Assembly (NCBI RefSeq): GCF_020073745.1
Contig: NZ_JAIRAU010000045.1
Coordinates: 62,001 to 126,000, forward strand
From: Nannocystis pusilla
GTDB taxonomy: Bacteria; Myxococcota_A; Polyangia; Nannocystales; Nannocystaceae
Length of the DNA stretch: 64,000 bases
Direction: 5' to 3'
Positions 33,674 to 41,709 of the stretch are shown here, in pieces; position 1 is the stretch's first letter, and each line of letters starts with the position of its first letter. Both the position numbers and the translations under genes were made by a program. The notes under the pieces were generated by a model. That model searched no databases. It was not told where the DNA came from and saw only the letters and a program-made list of their open reading frames with translations.

Positions 33674-35020
33674 ATGCACTCCCGCCATTTCCTCCTGGCC
33701 CTCCAAGCCGGTCTGGGCATCGCCTGTTCGAGTGGAGCCGGAGTCAATTCCACGAATTCGAGCGGCGCGACCGGCTTCGGGAGCTACACGACATTCGTCA
33801 CCACCGTGCAGACCGGCGCCGACCCGAACGGCGAATCGAGCAGCGGAGGGGGCACGCAAACGGGGACCGACAGCGGGACGACCGCGGACGGTGCGGCGCC
33901 GACCACGAGCGGCGGCGGCGGCGAGACGACGACGGGCAACCTGAGCGGGGCGTTCGAGACCAGCGGCGCGAGCACGGGCCCGGAGACGCCGACGACCACG
34001 AACGACGGGCCGCTGACGAGCGGCCCGGACGCGACGACCGAGCCGCCCGGCGGTTCGACGACGACGACCGGCGAGGCGCCTGGCGGCGACAGCAAGCCCC
34101 CGCCCGCCAACGCGACCGACGAGAACCTGCTGGTCGCGCTGATCGGCGATCAGGGCACCGGGAGCGACACCAAGGCGGTGTACCAGCTGATCCTCGCCGA
34201 GCAGGCCGACTTCGTCATCATCCTCGGCGACTTCGACTACGGCGACAACCCCGACGCGTGGGCGAGCGAGATGAACGGGGTCCTCGGCGACGACTTCCCG
34301 GTGTTCGCGGCGATCGGCAACCACGACAAGGACGCGTGGTCGGGCTACCAGAGCAAGCTGAAGTCCCGCCTGGCGAAGATGGAAGGGGCCTCGTGCGAGG
34401 GCGACCTCGGCGTCAAGTCGAGCTGTACGTACCGCGGGCTCCACTTCGTGCTGTCGGGCCTCGGCGTCAAGGGCTCCGACAGCGACCACGAGAAGCACAT
34501 CGCCGAGGTGCTGGCGGCCGACGACCACCTGTGGAGCCTGTGCACGTTCCACAAGAACCAGCGCGACCTGCAGGCCGGCGACAAGCCCGACGACCTGACG
34601 TGGAAGGCGCTGCAGTCCTGCCAGAACGACGGGTCGATCATCGCCATGGCCCATGAGCACTCGTACGCGCGCACGCGCACGCTCACGGACATCGGTAACA
34701 GCGGTGCAGCACATGGTGCCACCGGGATGGCCGAATTGTTGGAGGTCGGACCGGGCCGCACGTTCTCGGTGGTGTCCGGCCTCGGCGGCAAGAGCATCCG
34801 CGACTACGAGTCCGGCCTGCACGACGGCGAGGACTGGTGGGCGTCGATCTACACCGGGAACTACTACCTGAAGAACGGGGTCGAGGTCGGCAACTTCGAC
34901 GCCGACCACGGGGCGCTGTTCCTCCGCTTCTACGTCGGCGGCGACCCCAACGCGGCCCACGGCTACTTCAAGAACATCAAGGGCGACGTGATCGACGAGT
35001 TCGACATCATCCACAAATAG
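33674..35020 (+). CDS. Lipoprotein calcineurin-like metallophosphoesterase
   Basis: 448 residues from ATG 33674; TAAGTT at 33660-33665 is eight nucleotides before. The signal peptide ends GIACSS (lipobox). Residues 20-150 are a Thr/Ser/Gly/Pro linker of unusual length. The catalytic domain (150-448) has the dimetal phosphoesterase motifs: ALIGDQGTGSD (Asp), IILGDFDYGDN (GD), AAIGNHDKDAW (GNHD), MAHEHSYAR (the late H-x-H type site). It is probably a surface-exposed phosphodiesterase or phosphomonoesterase, similar in build to purple-acid-type PAP folds. It ends 11 nt before the convergent MYND gene. Confidence 0.85.
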   Translation: MHSRHFLLALQAGLGIACSSGAGVNSTNSSGATGFGSYTTFVTTVQTGADPNGESSSGGGTQTGTDSGTTADGAAPTTSGGGGETTTGNLSGAFETSGASTGPETPTTTNDGPLTSGPDATTEPPGGSTTTTGEAPGGDSKPPPANATDENLLVALIGDQGTGSDTKAVYQLILAEQADFVIILGDFDYGDNPDAWASEMNGVLGDDFPVFAAIGNHDKDAWSGYQSKLKSRLAKMEGASCEGDLGVKSSCTYRGLHFVLSGLGVKGSDSDHEKHIAEVLAADDHLWSLCTFHKNQRDLQAGDKPDDLTWKALQSCQNDGSIIAMAHEHSYARTRTLTDIGNSGAAHGATGMAELLEVGPGRTFSVVSGLGGKSIRDYESGLHDGEDWWASIYTGNYYLKNGVEVGNFDADHGALFLRFYVGGDPNAAHGYFKNIKGDVIDEFDIIHK

Positions 35021-35031
35021 CGGCAGCCGCG

Positions 35032-35979
35032 TCAGCGCCAGGCGCTGAGATACGCGTTGTCGCGGGCGACGTCGTTGGCGATCGTGGTCGAGCGGCGGGG
35101 CGACAGGGAGGCGAATGGGTTGAGCGCGGGCGCGAGCAATGGGACGGCGCCGATGGCCTTCAACACCCGCGCCTCGCCGGCGGCCTCCCACCCGCGGTAG
35201 CTGGTGATCACGAACGGGACGCCGGAGCCGCGCAGCTCGAGCATGGTCTGCTTCCACGTCGGATAGAGGAGCAGGCCGCAGTCGTAGCCGATGACGAGCG
35301 CGGGCCGCCCGAGCCGCTGCCACAGGTCGCGCCGGTAGAGGCCGGGGACGGCGCGGATGCCGGGGCCGAGGTCGCCGGGCGCGAGCTCGGGCCCGACGAG
35401 CGTCAGCGCGAAGCGACGGCCGAGCAGGCGCCCCGCCTCGGACCACAGGGCGGGCGGGACGTCGCGCTCGCGCCGGGCGGCGGCCATGATGTGGATCTCG
35501 CAGACCTCGGAGGAGGTCTTGGGGACATGTTCCGAGAGCAAGGTTAGCACGTGCGCGAGGGTCAGCGGGCGCGTCGCCAGGTCGGTCATGCACCGGCGCT
35601 CGCTGGCGGCGAGGTCGGCGCCGAGGTAGTCGGCCCAGGAGGTCGGGACGGCGGCGCTGCTCGGCGCGCGCGCGAGGAGGGCGTCGGCGAGGCGCGGGTG
35701 CTCGGCGGCGAAGGCGAGGTCGTCGGCGATCGCCCGCAAATCGGCGCACACGGGCGCGTGCCAGCGGGCGTCGCGATCGCGGTGCTCGTCGCCGCAGTAG
35801 GCGACGCCGCGGCAGTACCCGCACGGGCGCGCCGGGCCGGCGCCGCACACGAGGCAGGCGAGGTCGGCCGAGGGCCCGGCGAGCCCGGGGGACGCGGCCT
35901 CGACCGCGGGCCGCGGCTCGAGGCGGGCCATCTTCTCGAGCTCGGCGCACTGACCGACGTAGTCGAGGAGGCGCGGCAT
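35032..35979 (-). CDS. MYND zinc finger protein with MSS51-type C-terminal domain
   Basis: 315 residues from ATG 35979; TACACT at 35989-35994 is nine nucleotides upstream. Residues 42-78 form a complete MYND finger with ligands C42, C45, C53, C56, C62, H66, H74 and C78 (CLVCG...CGYCRGVAYCGDEH...W.AP.C order). Residues about 150-310 match the mitochondrial splicing suppressor 51-like domain: EVCEIHIMAAARRERDVPPA, LTLVGPEL, RPALVIGYDCGLLLYPTWKQ, FVITSYRGWEAAGEA and LAPALNPFASLSPRRS. Both domains are typical of eukaryotes, where MYND binds peptides. The role in a bacterium is unknown; it is probably a cytoplasmic protein-protein adaptor. Confidence 0.8.
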   Translation of the reverse strand: MPRLLDYVGQCAELEKMARLEPRPAVEAASPGLAGPSADLACLVCGAGPARPCGYCRGVAYCGDEHRDRDARWHAPVCADLRAIADDLAFAAEHPRLADALLARAPSSAAVPTSWADYLGADLAASERRCMTDLATRPLTLAHVLTLLSEHVPKTSSEVCEIHIMAAARRERDVPPALWSEAGRLLGRRFALTLVGPELAPGDLGPGIRAVPGLYRRDLWQRLGRPALVIGYDCGLLLYPTWKQTMLELRGSGVPFVITSYRGWEAAGEARVLKAIGAVPLLAPALNPFASLSPRRSTTIANDVARDNAYLSAWR

Positions 35980-36092
35980 CGCGGCGGCAGTGTAGTGCGG
36001 CGGCGTGGCAGGCGGGGGCCCGCTCGCCGTGAGCGGGCGTGGCGGGCGCGCCGCGCACGCGCAGGCGAGCCGCGCTATCATGCGGTGTCCCC

Positions 36093-37799
36093 GTGCAGTC
36101 GTCGCTCGAGACCCGCGCGCCCCGGTCCCCGCTCCTCGGGCCCGACGCGAGCGAGCGCGGCGCGGTCTTCACCCGGCCCGAGGTGGTCGAGGCGCTGCTC
36201 GACCTGGCGGACTACACGGCGGAGCGGCCGCTGCACCGCTGGGCGGTGCTCGAGCCGTCGTTCGGCGCGGGTGATTTTCTCCTGGCGATCGTCGAGCGCC
36301 TGCTGGCCGCGTGCGCGCGCGCAGGCCCGGGGCCGAAGGATGCGCGGCGCCTCGGCGAGGCCGTGCGCGGCGTCGAGGTCCACGCCGAGTCGTTCGCGGC
36401 GACGCGCGACCGCGTGCGCGCGCGCCTGCTCGCGTGGGGGGCGAGCCGCGCCGACGCCGAGTGGTTGTGCGACGCGTGGCTGCTCCGCGGCGACTTCCTG
36501 CTCGCGCCGCTCGAGCGCCGCTTCGACGTCGTCGTCGGCAACCCGCCGTACGTGCGCCAGGAGCGGATCCCCGAGGCGCTGCTCGCCGAGTACCGCCGGC
36601 GCTATCGCACGATCTACGACCGCGCCGATCTCTACGTGCCGTTCTTCGAGCGCGGGCTGCAGCTGCTGGCCGAGGGCGGGCGCCTGGCGTTCATCTGCGC
36701 CAACCGCTGGCTCAAGAACAAGTACGGCGGACCGCTGCGCGACCTCGTCGCCCGCGAGTTCCACCTGTCGCACTTCATCGACATGGAGGGGACCGACGCG
36801 TTTCAGTCGGAGGTGTTCGCGTATCCGGCGATCACGGTGATCCGCCGCGGCGCGGGCGAGGTGACGCGGATCGGTCGCCGGCCGCAGGGCGCGGGCGAGC
36901 TGCCGGCGGTGGTGCAGGCGATGACGACGCCGGGGCCGATCCGCGATCCGCGGGTCGAGGAGGTCGCGCAGGCGGTCCGCGGGGCCGACCCCTGGCTGCT
37001 CGACAGCGCCGATCAGCTCCGCGTGCTGCGCCGGCTCGAGCGTGACCACGTGGCGCTCGAGGACGCCGGGTGCGTGGTGGGGATCGGCGTGGCCACCGGG
37101 GCCGATCGGGTGTTCATCGCCGAGCTCGACGCGCTGCCGGTCGAGGCGGCGCGCAAGCTGCCGCTGGTGATGGCGGCGGACCTGCGCGGCGGGGCGATCG
37201 CGTGGAGCGGGCGGGCGATCGTCAATCCCTTCGAGCCCGACGGAGCGCTCGCCGATCTCGCCCGCTACCCGCGCTTCGCCGCGTACGTCCGCAGCCACCG
37301 CGAGGCGCTGCAGCGGCGCTACGTGGCCCAGCGGAGCCCGGCCGCGTGGTACCGGACCATCGACCGCGTCGACGTCGCGCTGACGCACACGCCCAAGCTG
37401 CTGATCCCCGACATCAAGGGCGAGCCGACGGTGGTGTTCGACGCGGGTCGCTATTACCCGCACCACAACCTCTATCACGTGACGTCGCCGACGTGGGACC
37501 TGCAGGCGCTGGCGACGATCCTGCGCTCGTCGCTGGCGGCCCTGTTCGTCGCCAACTACGGGATCAAGATGGCCGGCGGGTTCTTGCGGTTCCAGGCGCA
37601 GTACCTGCGGCGGATCTGCGTGCCGCGCTGGGCCGACCTGTCGGCGAAGAGCCGGGCGGCCTTGATCGCGGCGCCCGCCACCGACGCCGCGGCGATCGAC
37701 CGCGCGGCGTTCGCCGCCTACGGGCTCACGCGGGCCGAGGCGGACACGGTCCGGCGCGCGGCGGCGACGATTCGCGTCGGGGGCAAGCGGTCGGTGTAA
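36093..37799 (+). CDS. Eco57I/TaqI-type N6-adenine DNA methyltransferase (orphan)
   Basis: 568 residues from GTG 36093; TATCAT at 36076-36081 lies eleven nucleotides upstream. An open frame extends further upstream without a plausible start. SAM-binding motif I appears as VLEPSFGAGDFLLAIVERLL (near 50) and the catalytic motif IV as VVVGNPPYVRQERIP (near 148), which marks N6-adenine methylation. A TaqI-like target recognition domain follows (VGIGVATGADRVFIAELD; LIPDIKGEPTVVFD). No nuclease gene is adjacent and no PD-ExK motif is evident within it, so it is probably an orphan or type IIG-derived methylase. A palindrome-rich gap follows the stop codon. Confidence 0.85.
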   Translation: MQSSLETRAPRSPLLGPDASERGAVFTRPEVVEALLDLADYTAERPLHRWAVLEPSFGAGDFLLAIVERLLAACARAGPGPKDARRLGEAVRGVEVHAESFAATRDRVRARLLAWGASRADAEWLCDAWLLRGDFLLAPLERRFDVVVGNPPYVRQERIPEALLAEYRRRYRTIYDRADLYVPFFERGLQLLAEGGRLAFICANRWLKNKYGGPLRDLVAREFHLSHFIDMEGTDAFQSEVFAYPAITVIRRGAGEVTRIGRRPQGAGELPAVVQAMTTPGPIRDPRVEEVAQAVRGADPWLLDSADQLRVLRRLERDHVALEDAGCVVGIGVATGADRVFIAELDALPVEAARKLPLVMAADLRGGAIAWSGRAIVNPFEPDGALADLARYPRFAAYVRSHREALQRRYVAQRSPAAWYRTIDRVDVALTHTPKLLIPDIKGEPTVVFDAGRYYPHHNLYHVTSPTWDLQALATILRSSLAALFVANYGIKMAGGFLRFQAQYLRRICVPRWADLSAKSRAALIAAPATDAAAIDRAAFAAYGLTRAEADTVRRAAATIRVGGKRSV

Positions 37800-37802
37800 A
37801 AG

Positions 37803-37851
37803 GACATGTCTGCATGAGCATGTCTGCATGAGCATGTGCTTCAGGACATGC
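37803..37851. repeat. GACATG/CATGTC palindrome cluster after methylase gene
   Basis: GACATG (37803-37808) and CATGTC (37819-37824) pair. TGCATGAGCATGT is then directly repeated at 37811 and 37825, and a further GGACATGC follows at 37844. The cluster begins four nucleotides after the methylase stop codon and lies in the convergent gap to the next gene. Confidence 0.6.
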
Positions 37852-37996
37852 CCAAATGAGCGAGGGCGGCAACGGCTGGGGACGCGAGGGGCGTCGAGGC
37901 CGTGGCGGGGTCGAAGCCGGGCCTGTCCTGAAAGCCAGGCAGGCGATGGTCGTCTCTCCGATTGTCGCGTGTGGGTGATGATCATGTCCGAGGAGA

Positions 37997-38731
37997 TCAG
38001 TGGAGCCGGCAGGGCGCGAGGAGCTCGGCGAGCGCGGCGTCGCTCGGCGGGCCTGCGGGTTCGGGGGTGGAGCAGAGGACGGCGGTGTCGCGCGCGGCCT
38101 CGGCGATCCGGGCCCGCTCGCCGGGCGTGAGGCGAGCGACGGCGACGAGGGTGTCGGCGACGTGATCGCCGTCGCTGCCGGCGGCGCCGTGGACCCGCAA
38201 GCAGCGGGTGGCGCGGGTGCCGGGCGGTAGTACGGCCTCGATTGCGCGGATGTCGGGCTCGCATACGGTCATGGCCAGGCGCTCGACGGTATAGGCGTAG
38301 CCGACGCAGCCGATCGGGTCGAAGGCGCGGACGCTGCGCTCGAAGTACTCGACCATGCGCATCGCGGTGGCCGGACGCACGCGCTCGACGACCCGCACGG
38401 GGTCGTAGCCGAGGTCGCGGAGGTCTCGCAGCGCGAGCAAGTCGTGGTCGCTCCCCTCGCGCGCGCGCTCGCGGGCCCACTTCGCCAGGACCTTGCGGCC
38501 GACCGCGGCGAAGCGCTCGGCGGCCAGTTCGAGCCGCGCGGGCGTGGAGTGGGTGAGGTGATAGAGGCCGGCGAGGCGAAAGGCCCAGCGCGTGGCGGTC
38601 AGCGGCGGGACCTCGGCCGGGCGCGCGTGCGGGAAGGCGGAGGCGACCGCGCGGTCGAGCAAGGTGCGGACGCGGGCGACGTCGCTGTCGCCAGGGTGGT
38701 ACGGGGTCGTCGTCGAGGTCGCGTCGAGCAT
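37997..38731 (-). CDS. Possible heme-oxygenase-like (HDO/TenA-fold) protein
   Basis: 244 residues from ATG 38731. The protein is almost entirely helical. The arrangement LAKWARERAREGSDHDLLAL (near 90-109), YTVERLAM (near 148) and RVHGAAGSDGDHVADTL (near 176) supplies spaced Glu, His, His-Asp and His/Asp residues, like the metal ligands of heme-oxygenase-like diiron or 'iron-containing redox enzyme' proteins. Conserved small-residue spacing supports that fold, but the assignment is by pattern only. The gene is convergent with the methylase and codirectional with the peptidase gene that follows. Confidence 0.5.
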   Translation of the reverse strand: MLDATSTTTPYHPGDSDVARVRTLLDRAVASAFPHARPAEVPPLTATRWAFRLAGLYHLTHSTPARLELAAERFAAVGRKVLAKWARERAREGSDHDLLALRDLRDLGYDPVRVVERVRPATAMRMVEYFERSVRAFDPIGCVGYAYTVERLAMTVCEPDIRAIEAVLPPGTRATRCLRVHGAAGSDGDHVADTLVAVARLTPGERARIAEAARDTAVLCSTPEPAGPPSDAALAELLAPCRLH

Positions 38732-38943
38732 CTCGATCGCGTAGTGATCGAGGCGGTCACTTCGATCGGGACGATCGGCGACATCGTTCGAACACCTCCC
38801 ATATGCGGAGGAAAAGCCAAGGATAACGAGGCGGTGCGCGTTCCCGGGGTCCGAGGCGGGTCCGAATCGGTGCGCGGGCGTCGCCTCCGCCGCTGAAGAT
38901 CGGGAGCGCCCTCGGGCGAGTCCCGAGCTCGAGCACGGGTGAG

Positions 38944-38959
38944 ATGTCCTTCAAGACAT
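38944..38959. repeat. ATGTC-N6-GACAT hairpin
   Basis: ATGTC (38944-38948), CTTCAA, GACAT (38955-38959) in the gap between two codirectional genes, followed by TATGTCCCTCGGGTCAGG, a degenerate second copy. Member of the GACATG family. Confidence 0.55.
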
Positions 38960-38993
38960 GTGGAGCTGGGTATGTCCCTCGGGTCAGGTCAGT

Positions 38994-40088
38994 TCAGGCC
39001 ATGGCCTCTTCGAGGCCGGCGATCATCCACGCGAGCTGCTGGCGCTGTTCGGTGGACAGCGGGCCCCGGGCGGCCGCGGCGGCGAGTCCGTACCCCATAC
39101 GGGCCGCGAGCTGGAGGGCCGCGAGCGAGCCGGCGGGGACGTGCGGGGCGAGGTGGCGGGCGAGGGCTCGCAGGGAGGCGATGGTGGCGAGGTCGTCGCG
39201 GGCGTCGGTGTCGAAGGGCGCGGGGGCCTCGGGGCGCTCGCGCAGCAGCTGCACGAGGCCGGCCAAATAATCGACGGTGGAGACGATCTTGTCGTAGTCG
39301 AGCCGGTCGGGGGTGTCGGTCGGCTGGTGATAGTGCTGCCAGCGGCCGCAGCTGAGGAACAGCACGGGGACGCCGGCCTGGCGGAAGGCGTAGTAGTCGC
39401 TGAGCGGCGGGAGGACGTCGAGGTCGGCGCGGCGCGGGTAGACGCCGCCGGCGATCGTGGCGGCGTCGACGAGCTCGCCGACGCCGGCGCTGAGCTCGGC
39501 GCCGAAGACGAACAGGGAGTTGCGGACCTCGCTGGGGAAGCTCGCGGGCCCGATCGCGTGGCCGCACAGGTCCATGCACACCATCATGTCGATGCTGGCG
39601 AGCGGCGCGGTCGGGTTGGCGACGTGGTACATCGAGCCCATGGTGCCGTGGAGGAAGTGCGGCATCTCCTCGCCGTCGTAGGCGGCGAGGATGACCCGCC
39701 GGCCGGGGCGCCCGCGCGCGACGAGCTCGCGCCCGACCTCGACGAGGATCGCCACGGCGGCGGCGTTGTCGTCGGCGCCCCAGAAGACGCAATCGTCGGC
39801 CGTCGCGCCCAAATGATCGTAGTGCGCGGCGACGACGATCGTGCGCTCGGCGAACGAACCGCGGCCCGGTACCTCGGCGAGGACGTTGGCGCCGCAGTTC
39901 GGGACGGGCTGCAAGTACCCGTCGATGCCGCCCGGCACGGCCCCGATCGCGCGGAACTCGTCGACGAGCCGCATGCGCGCGGCGATGCCACCAGGCGTGT
40001 CGGGCGCTCGCCCGGCGCACTCCGGCGAGCAGAGGTAGCGGACCAGATCCTCGATGCGGGCGCGTCGCTCGGAGGTTCGGCGTTGCAT
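38994..40088 (-). CDS. M28-family zinc aminopeptidase
   Basis: 364 residues from ATG 40088, with TACGAT at 40095-40100 six nucleotides upstream. Further upstream open frame is ignored. M28 zinc ligands and catalytic residues appear in order: VAAHYDHLG (His-x-Asp), VFWGADDNAAAVAIL (Asp), AAYDGEEMPHFLHGTM (Glu-Glu), MMVCMDLCG (Asp) and WQHYHQPTDTPDRL (His). There is no signal peptide, so the enzyme seems cytoplasmic, unlike many secreted M28 members. It removes N-terminal residues from peptides. It is divergent from the HsdR_N gene pair. Confidence 0.88.
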   Translation of the reverse strand: MQRRTSERRARIEDLVRYLCSPECAGRAPDTPGGIAARMRLVDEFRAIGAVPGGIDGYLQPVPNCGANVLAEVPGRGSFAERTIVVAAHYDHLGATADDCVFWGADDNAAAVAILVEVGRELVARGRPGRRVILAAYDGEEMPHFLHGTMGSMYHVANPTAPLASIDMMVCMDLCGHAIGPASFPSEVRNSLFVFGAELSAGVGELVDAATIAGGVYPRRADLDVLPPLSDYYAFRQAGVPVLFLSCGRWQHYHQPTDTPDRLDYDKIVSTVDYLAGLVQLLRERPEAPAPFDTDARDDLATIASLRALARHLAPHVPAGSLAALQLAARMGYGLAAAAARGPLSTEQRQQLAWMIAGLEEAMA

Positions 40089-40298
40089 CCGGCGATCGTA
40101 GCGGACTTCGCCGGGCGGCGGAGGTCGGCGAAATAAGAGGTGCCCGGCCGCGTCGGCCGATATGTCGGGGTCCGTCGCAGGAAGCACCTATCGACGCGCG
40201 CGAGAAAGGCCAGCAGGGAAACGCCAGGAGCCAGGGAACATTGATTTGCCGGCCACAATGCGTTGTGGGCGAGAACGCTCGCGCGCGGGCCTGGTCCG

Positions 40299-40328
40299 TT
40301 GACCCCAGCGTCATCGTCGACCTACACT
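40299..40328 (+). promoter_or_regulatory. Promoter of the HsdR_N gene pair
   Basis: TTGACC (40299-40304), 18 nt, TACACT (40323-40328); the expected start is near 40335, with CGGAGAG directly before the ATG pair at 40345/40348. Confidence 0.5.
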
Positions 40329-40344
40329 CGATCGTCACGGAGAG

Positions 40345-41178
40345 ATGATGGCCGCGTTTCACGATCAATTTTTGAAGCTTGCAGAGCAGATCCGCAGGCG
40401 GCTGCCCCACGTCCATGGAGAAGAGTCCACGAAGCAGGCGTTGATCCTCCCCTTCATCGGCGCGCTTGGCTACGATATCTACGATCCGACCGAGATACGT
40501 CCGGAATACGTGGCGGACTTCGCCAAGAAGCGTCCAGGAGGCCCGGCGGAGAAGGTCGATTATGCCATCCACCTGGGCGGGACGCCGGTCATCTTCGTGG
40601 AGTGCAAGTCCGCCGACGTCGCGTTGCACAACTTCAGCGGCCAGCTCGCTCGCTATTTCAACGCGACACCGGCGTGCCCCGTCGCCGTGCTGACGAATGG
40701 CGTGAAGTATATGTTCTTCACCGACCTCGAGGAGAAGAACATCCTCGGTGAGAAGCCCTTCTTTGAGTTCGATGTTCTTTCGTTCACCGAGGCCGACGTC
40801 GAGGTGTTGGAGACGTTCTCGCGTGAGCGGTTCAACCCGGGTGGGGTGCGTGAGCAGGCGGAGGAGATCATCTACACGAGCAAGATCAGCGGCTACATGG
40901 GGTCGATCTTGCGAAATCCGCCCGAGAGCTTCACGCGCTTCGTCCTCGGCGAGCTCAGTGTCTTCGCCGGCAAGCGCCTCACGCCGAGGGTGATCGAGAA
41001 GTTCACACCGACGATCAAGCGCGCGATCCAGGCGACGTTGCTCGACATGGCGACGCGATCGATCAAGGATCAGGCTGAACCGAGGGCCGAGGCGCCGGTC
41101 CCGGCCGCTCCTCCGAAGCTCGAGGTCCCGACGGTCGCTCCGCCGCAGCCGGTGATCAAGATCGACGAGAAGCTGTGA
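40345..41178 (+). CDS. HsdR_N-type PD-(D/E)XK nuclease-domain protein (N-terminal part)
   Basis: 277 residues from ATG 40345; ATG 40348 is equally possible and better spaced from CGGAGAG. It carries the type I restriction R-subunit N-terminal fold: EESTKQALILPFIGALGYDI, then the nuclease core DYAIHLGGTPVIFVECKSAD (near 72-91: D...ECK with the E-x-K metal site), LARYFNATPACPVAVLTNG and YMFFTDLEEKN. No helicase domain follows, so it is one of the stand-alone members. Base use is clearly less GC-rich than in flanking genes, which suggests transfer. Its stop overlaps the next gene by four nucleotides (GTGA). Confidence 0.78.
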   Translation: MMAAFHDQFLKLAEQIRRRLPHVHGEESTKQALILPFIGALGYDIYDPTEIRPEYVADFAKKRPGGPAEKVDYAIHLGGTPVIFVECKSADVALHNFSGQLARYFNATPACPVAVLTNGVKYMFFTDLEEKNILGEKPFFEFDVLSFTEADVEVLETFSRERFNPGGVREQAEEIIYTSKISGYMGSILRNPPESFTRFVLGELSVFAGKRLTPRVIEKFTPTIKRAIQATLLDMATRSIKDQAEPRAEAPVPAAPPKLEVPTVAPPQPVIKIDEKL

Positions 41179-41558
41179 CGGCGCCCGCGGTGCCGAATAT
41201 CGTCACGACAGGCGAAGAGCTGGAGGCGCTCGAGATCGTTCGATCGATCTGCGCCGACTCGCCGATGAGTTCGGGGGCGCCGATCCTGCACAAGGATACG
41301 GTCAATTGGTTCACGATCTCGACCATCTCGATTCGCCGCTGGTTCGTCAGGCTCCACTTCAATCAGCGTAAGAAGTCCATTTCCACCAAGGTGTCTCCAG
41401 AGAAGGCCAAATCGCTGTCACCAGGCTTCGAGGTGGAGAAGGGGTTCGTTTACATCAACACAGTGAAGGACCTGCATCGCCTGCGTCCGCTGCTGCTCCT
41501 CGCCTACGAAGAGGCCATCCGCCAGACAGAGCCCGCGGCTGATGCCGAGGCGGGCTAG
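41175..41558 (+). CDS. C-terminal partner of the HsdR_N-type protein
   Basis: 127 residues from GTG 41175, whose TGA overlap with the previous gene couples translation. IVTTGEELEALEIVRSICAD and WFVRLHFNQRKKSISTKVSP match the C-terminal segment that, in many stand-alone HsdR_N proteins, is fused behind the nuclease domain (pattern: TTEEELEAY.IVK...D, then ...CRLHFN...K). Here the same domain is a separate gene. Either a lineage-specific frameshift split one protein, or the two pieces form a complex. Composition is as AT-shifted as in its partner. Confidence 0.65.
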   Translation: MTAPAVPNIVTTGEELEALEIVRSICADSPMSSGAPILHKDTVNWFTISTISIRRWFVRLHFNQRKKSISTKVSPEKAKSLSPGFEVEKGFVYINTVKDLHRLRPLLLLAYEEAIRQTEPAADAEAG

Positions 41559-41709
41559 GCTCCGCTTCTTGCGATCGATCTGCGCCGGCGGCGCGATCTT
41601 CCTGCTCCTGGTTCACGTGCTCGCGGCGCGCGTGACGGAATCGCCGCGGTCCGGCCACCTCCCTCGATTCCCAGCGCTCGGGCAACGAGGGTCGTGATAG
41701 AGAGGAGCG

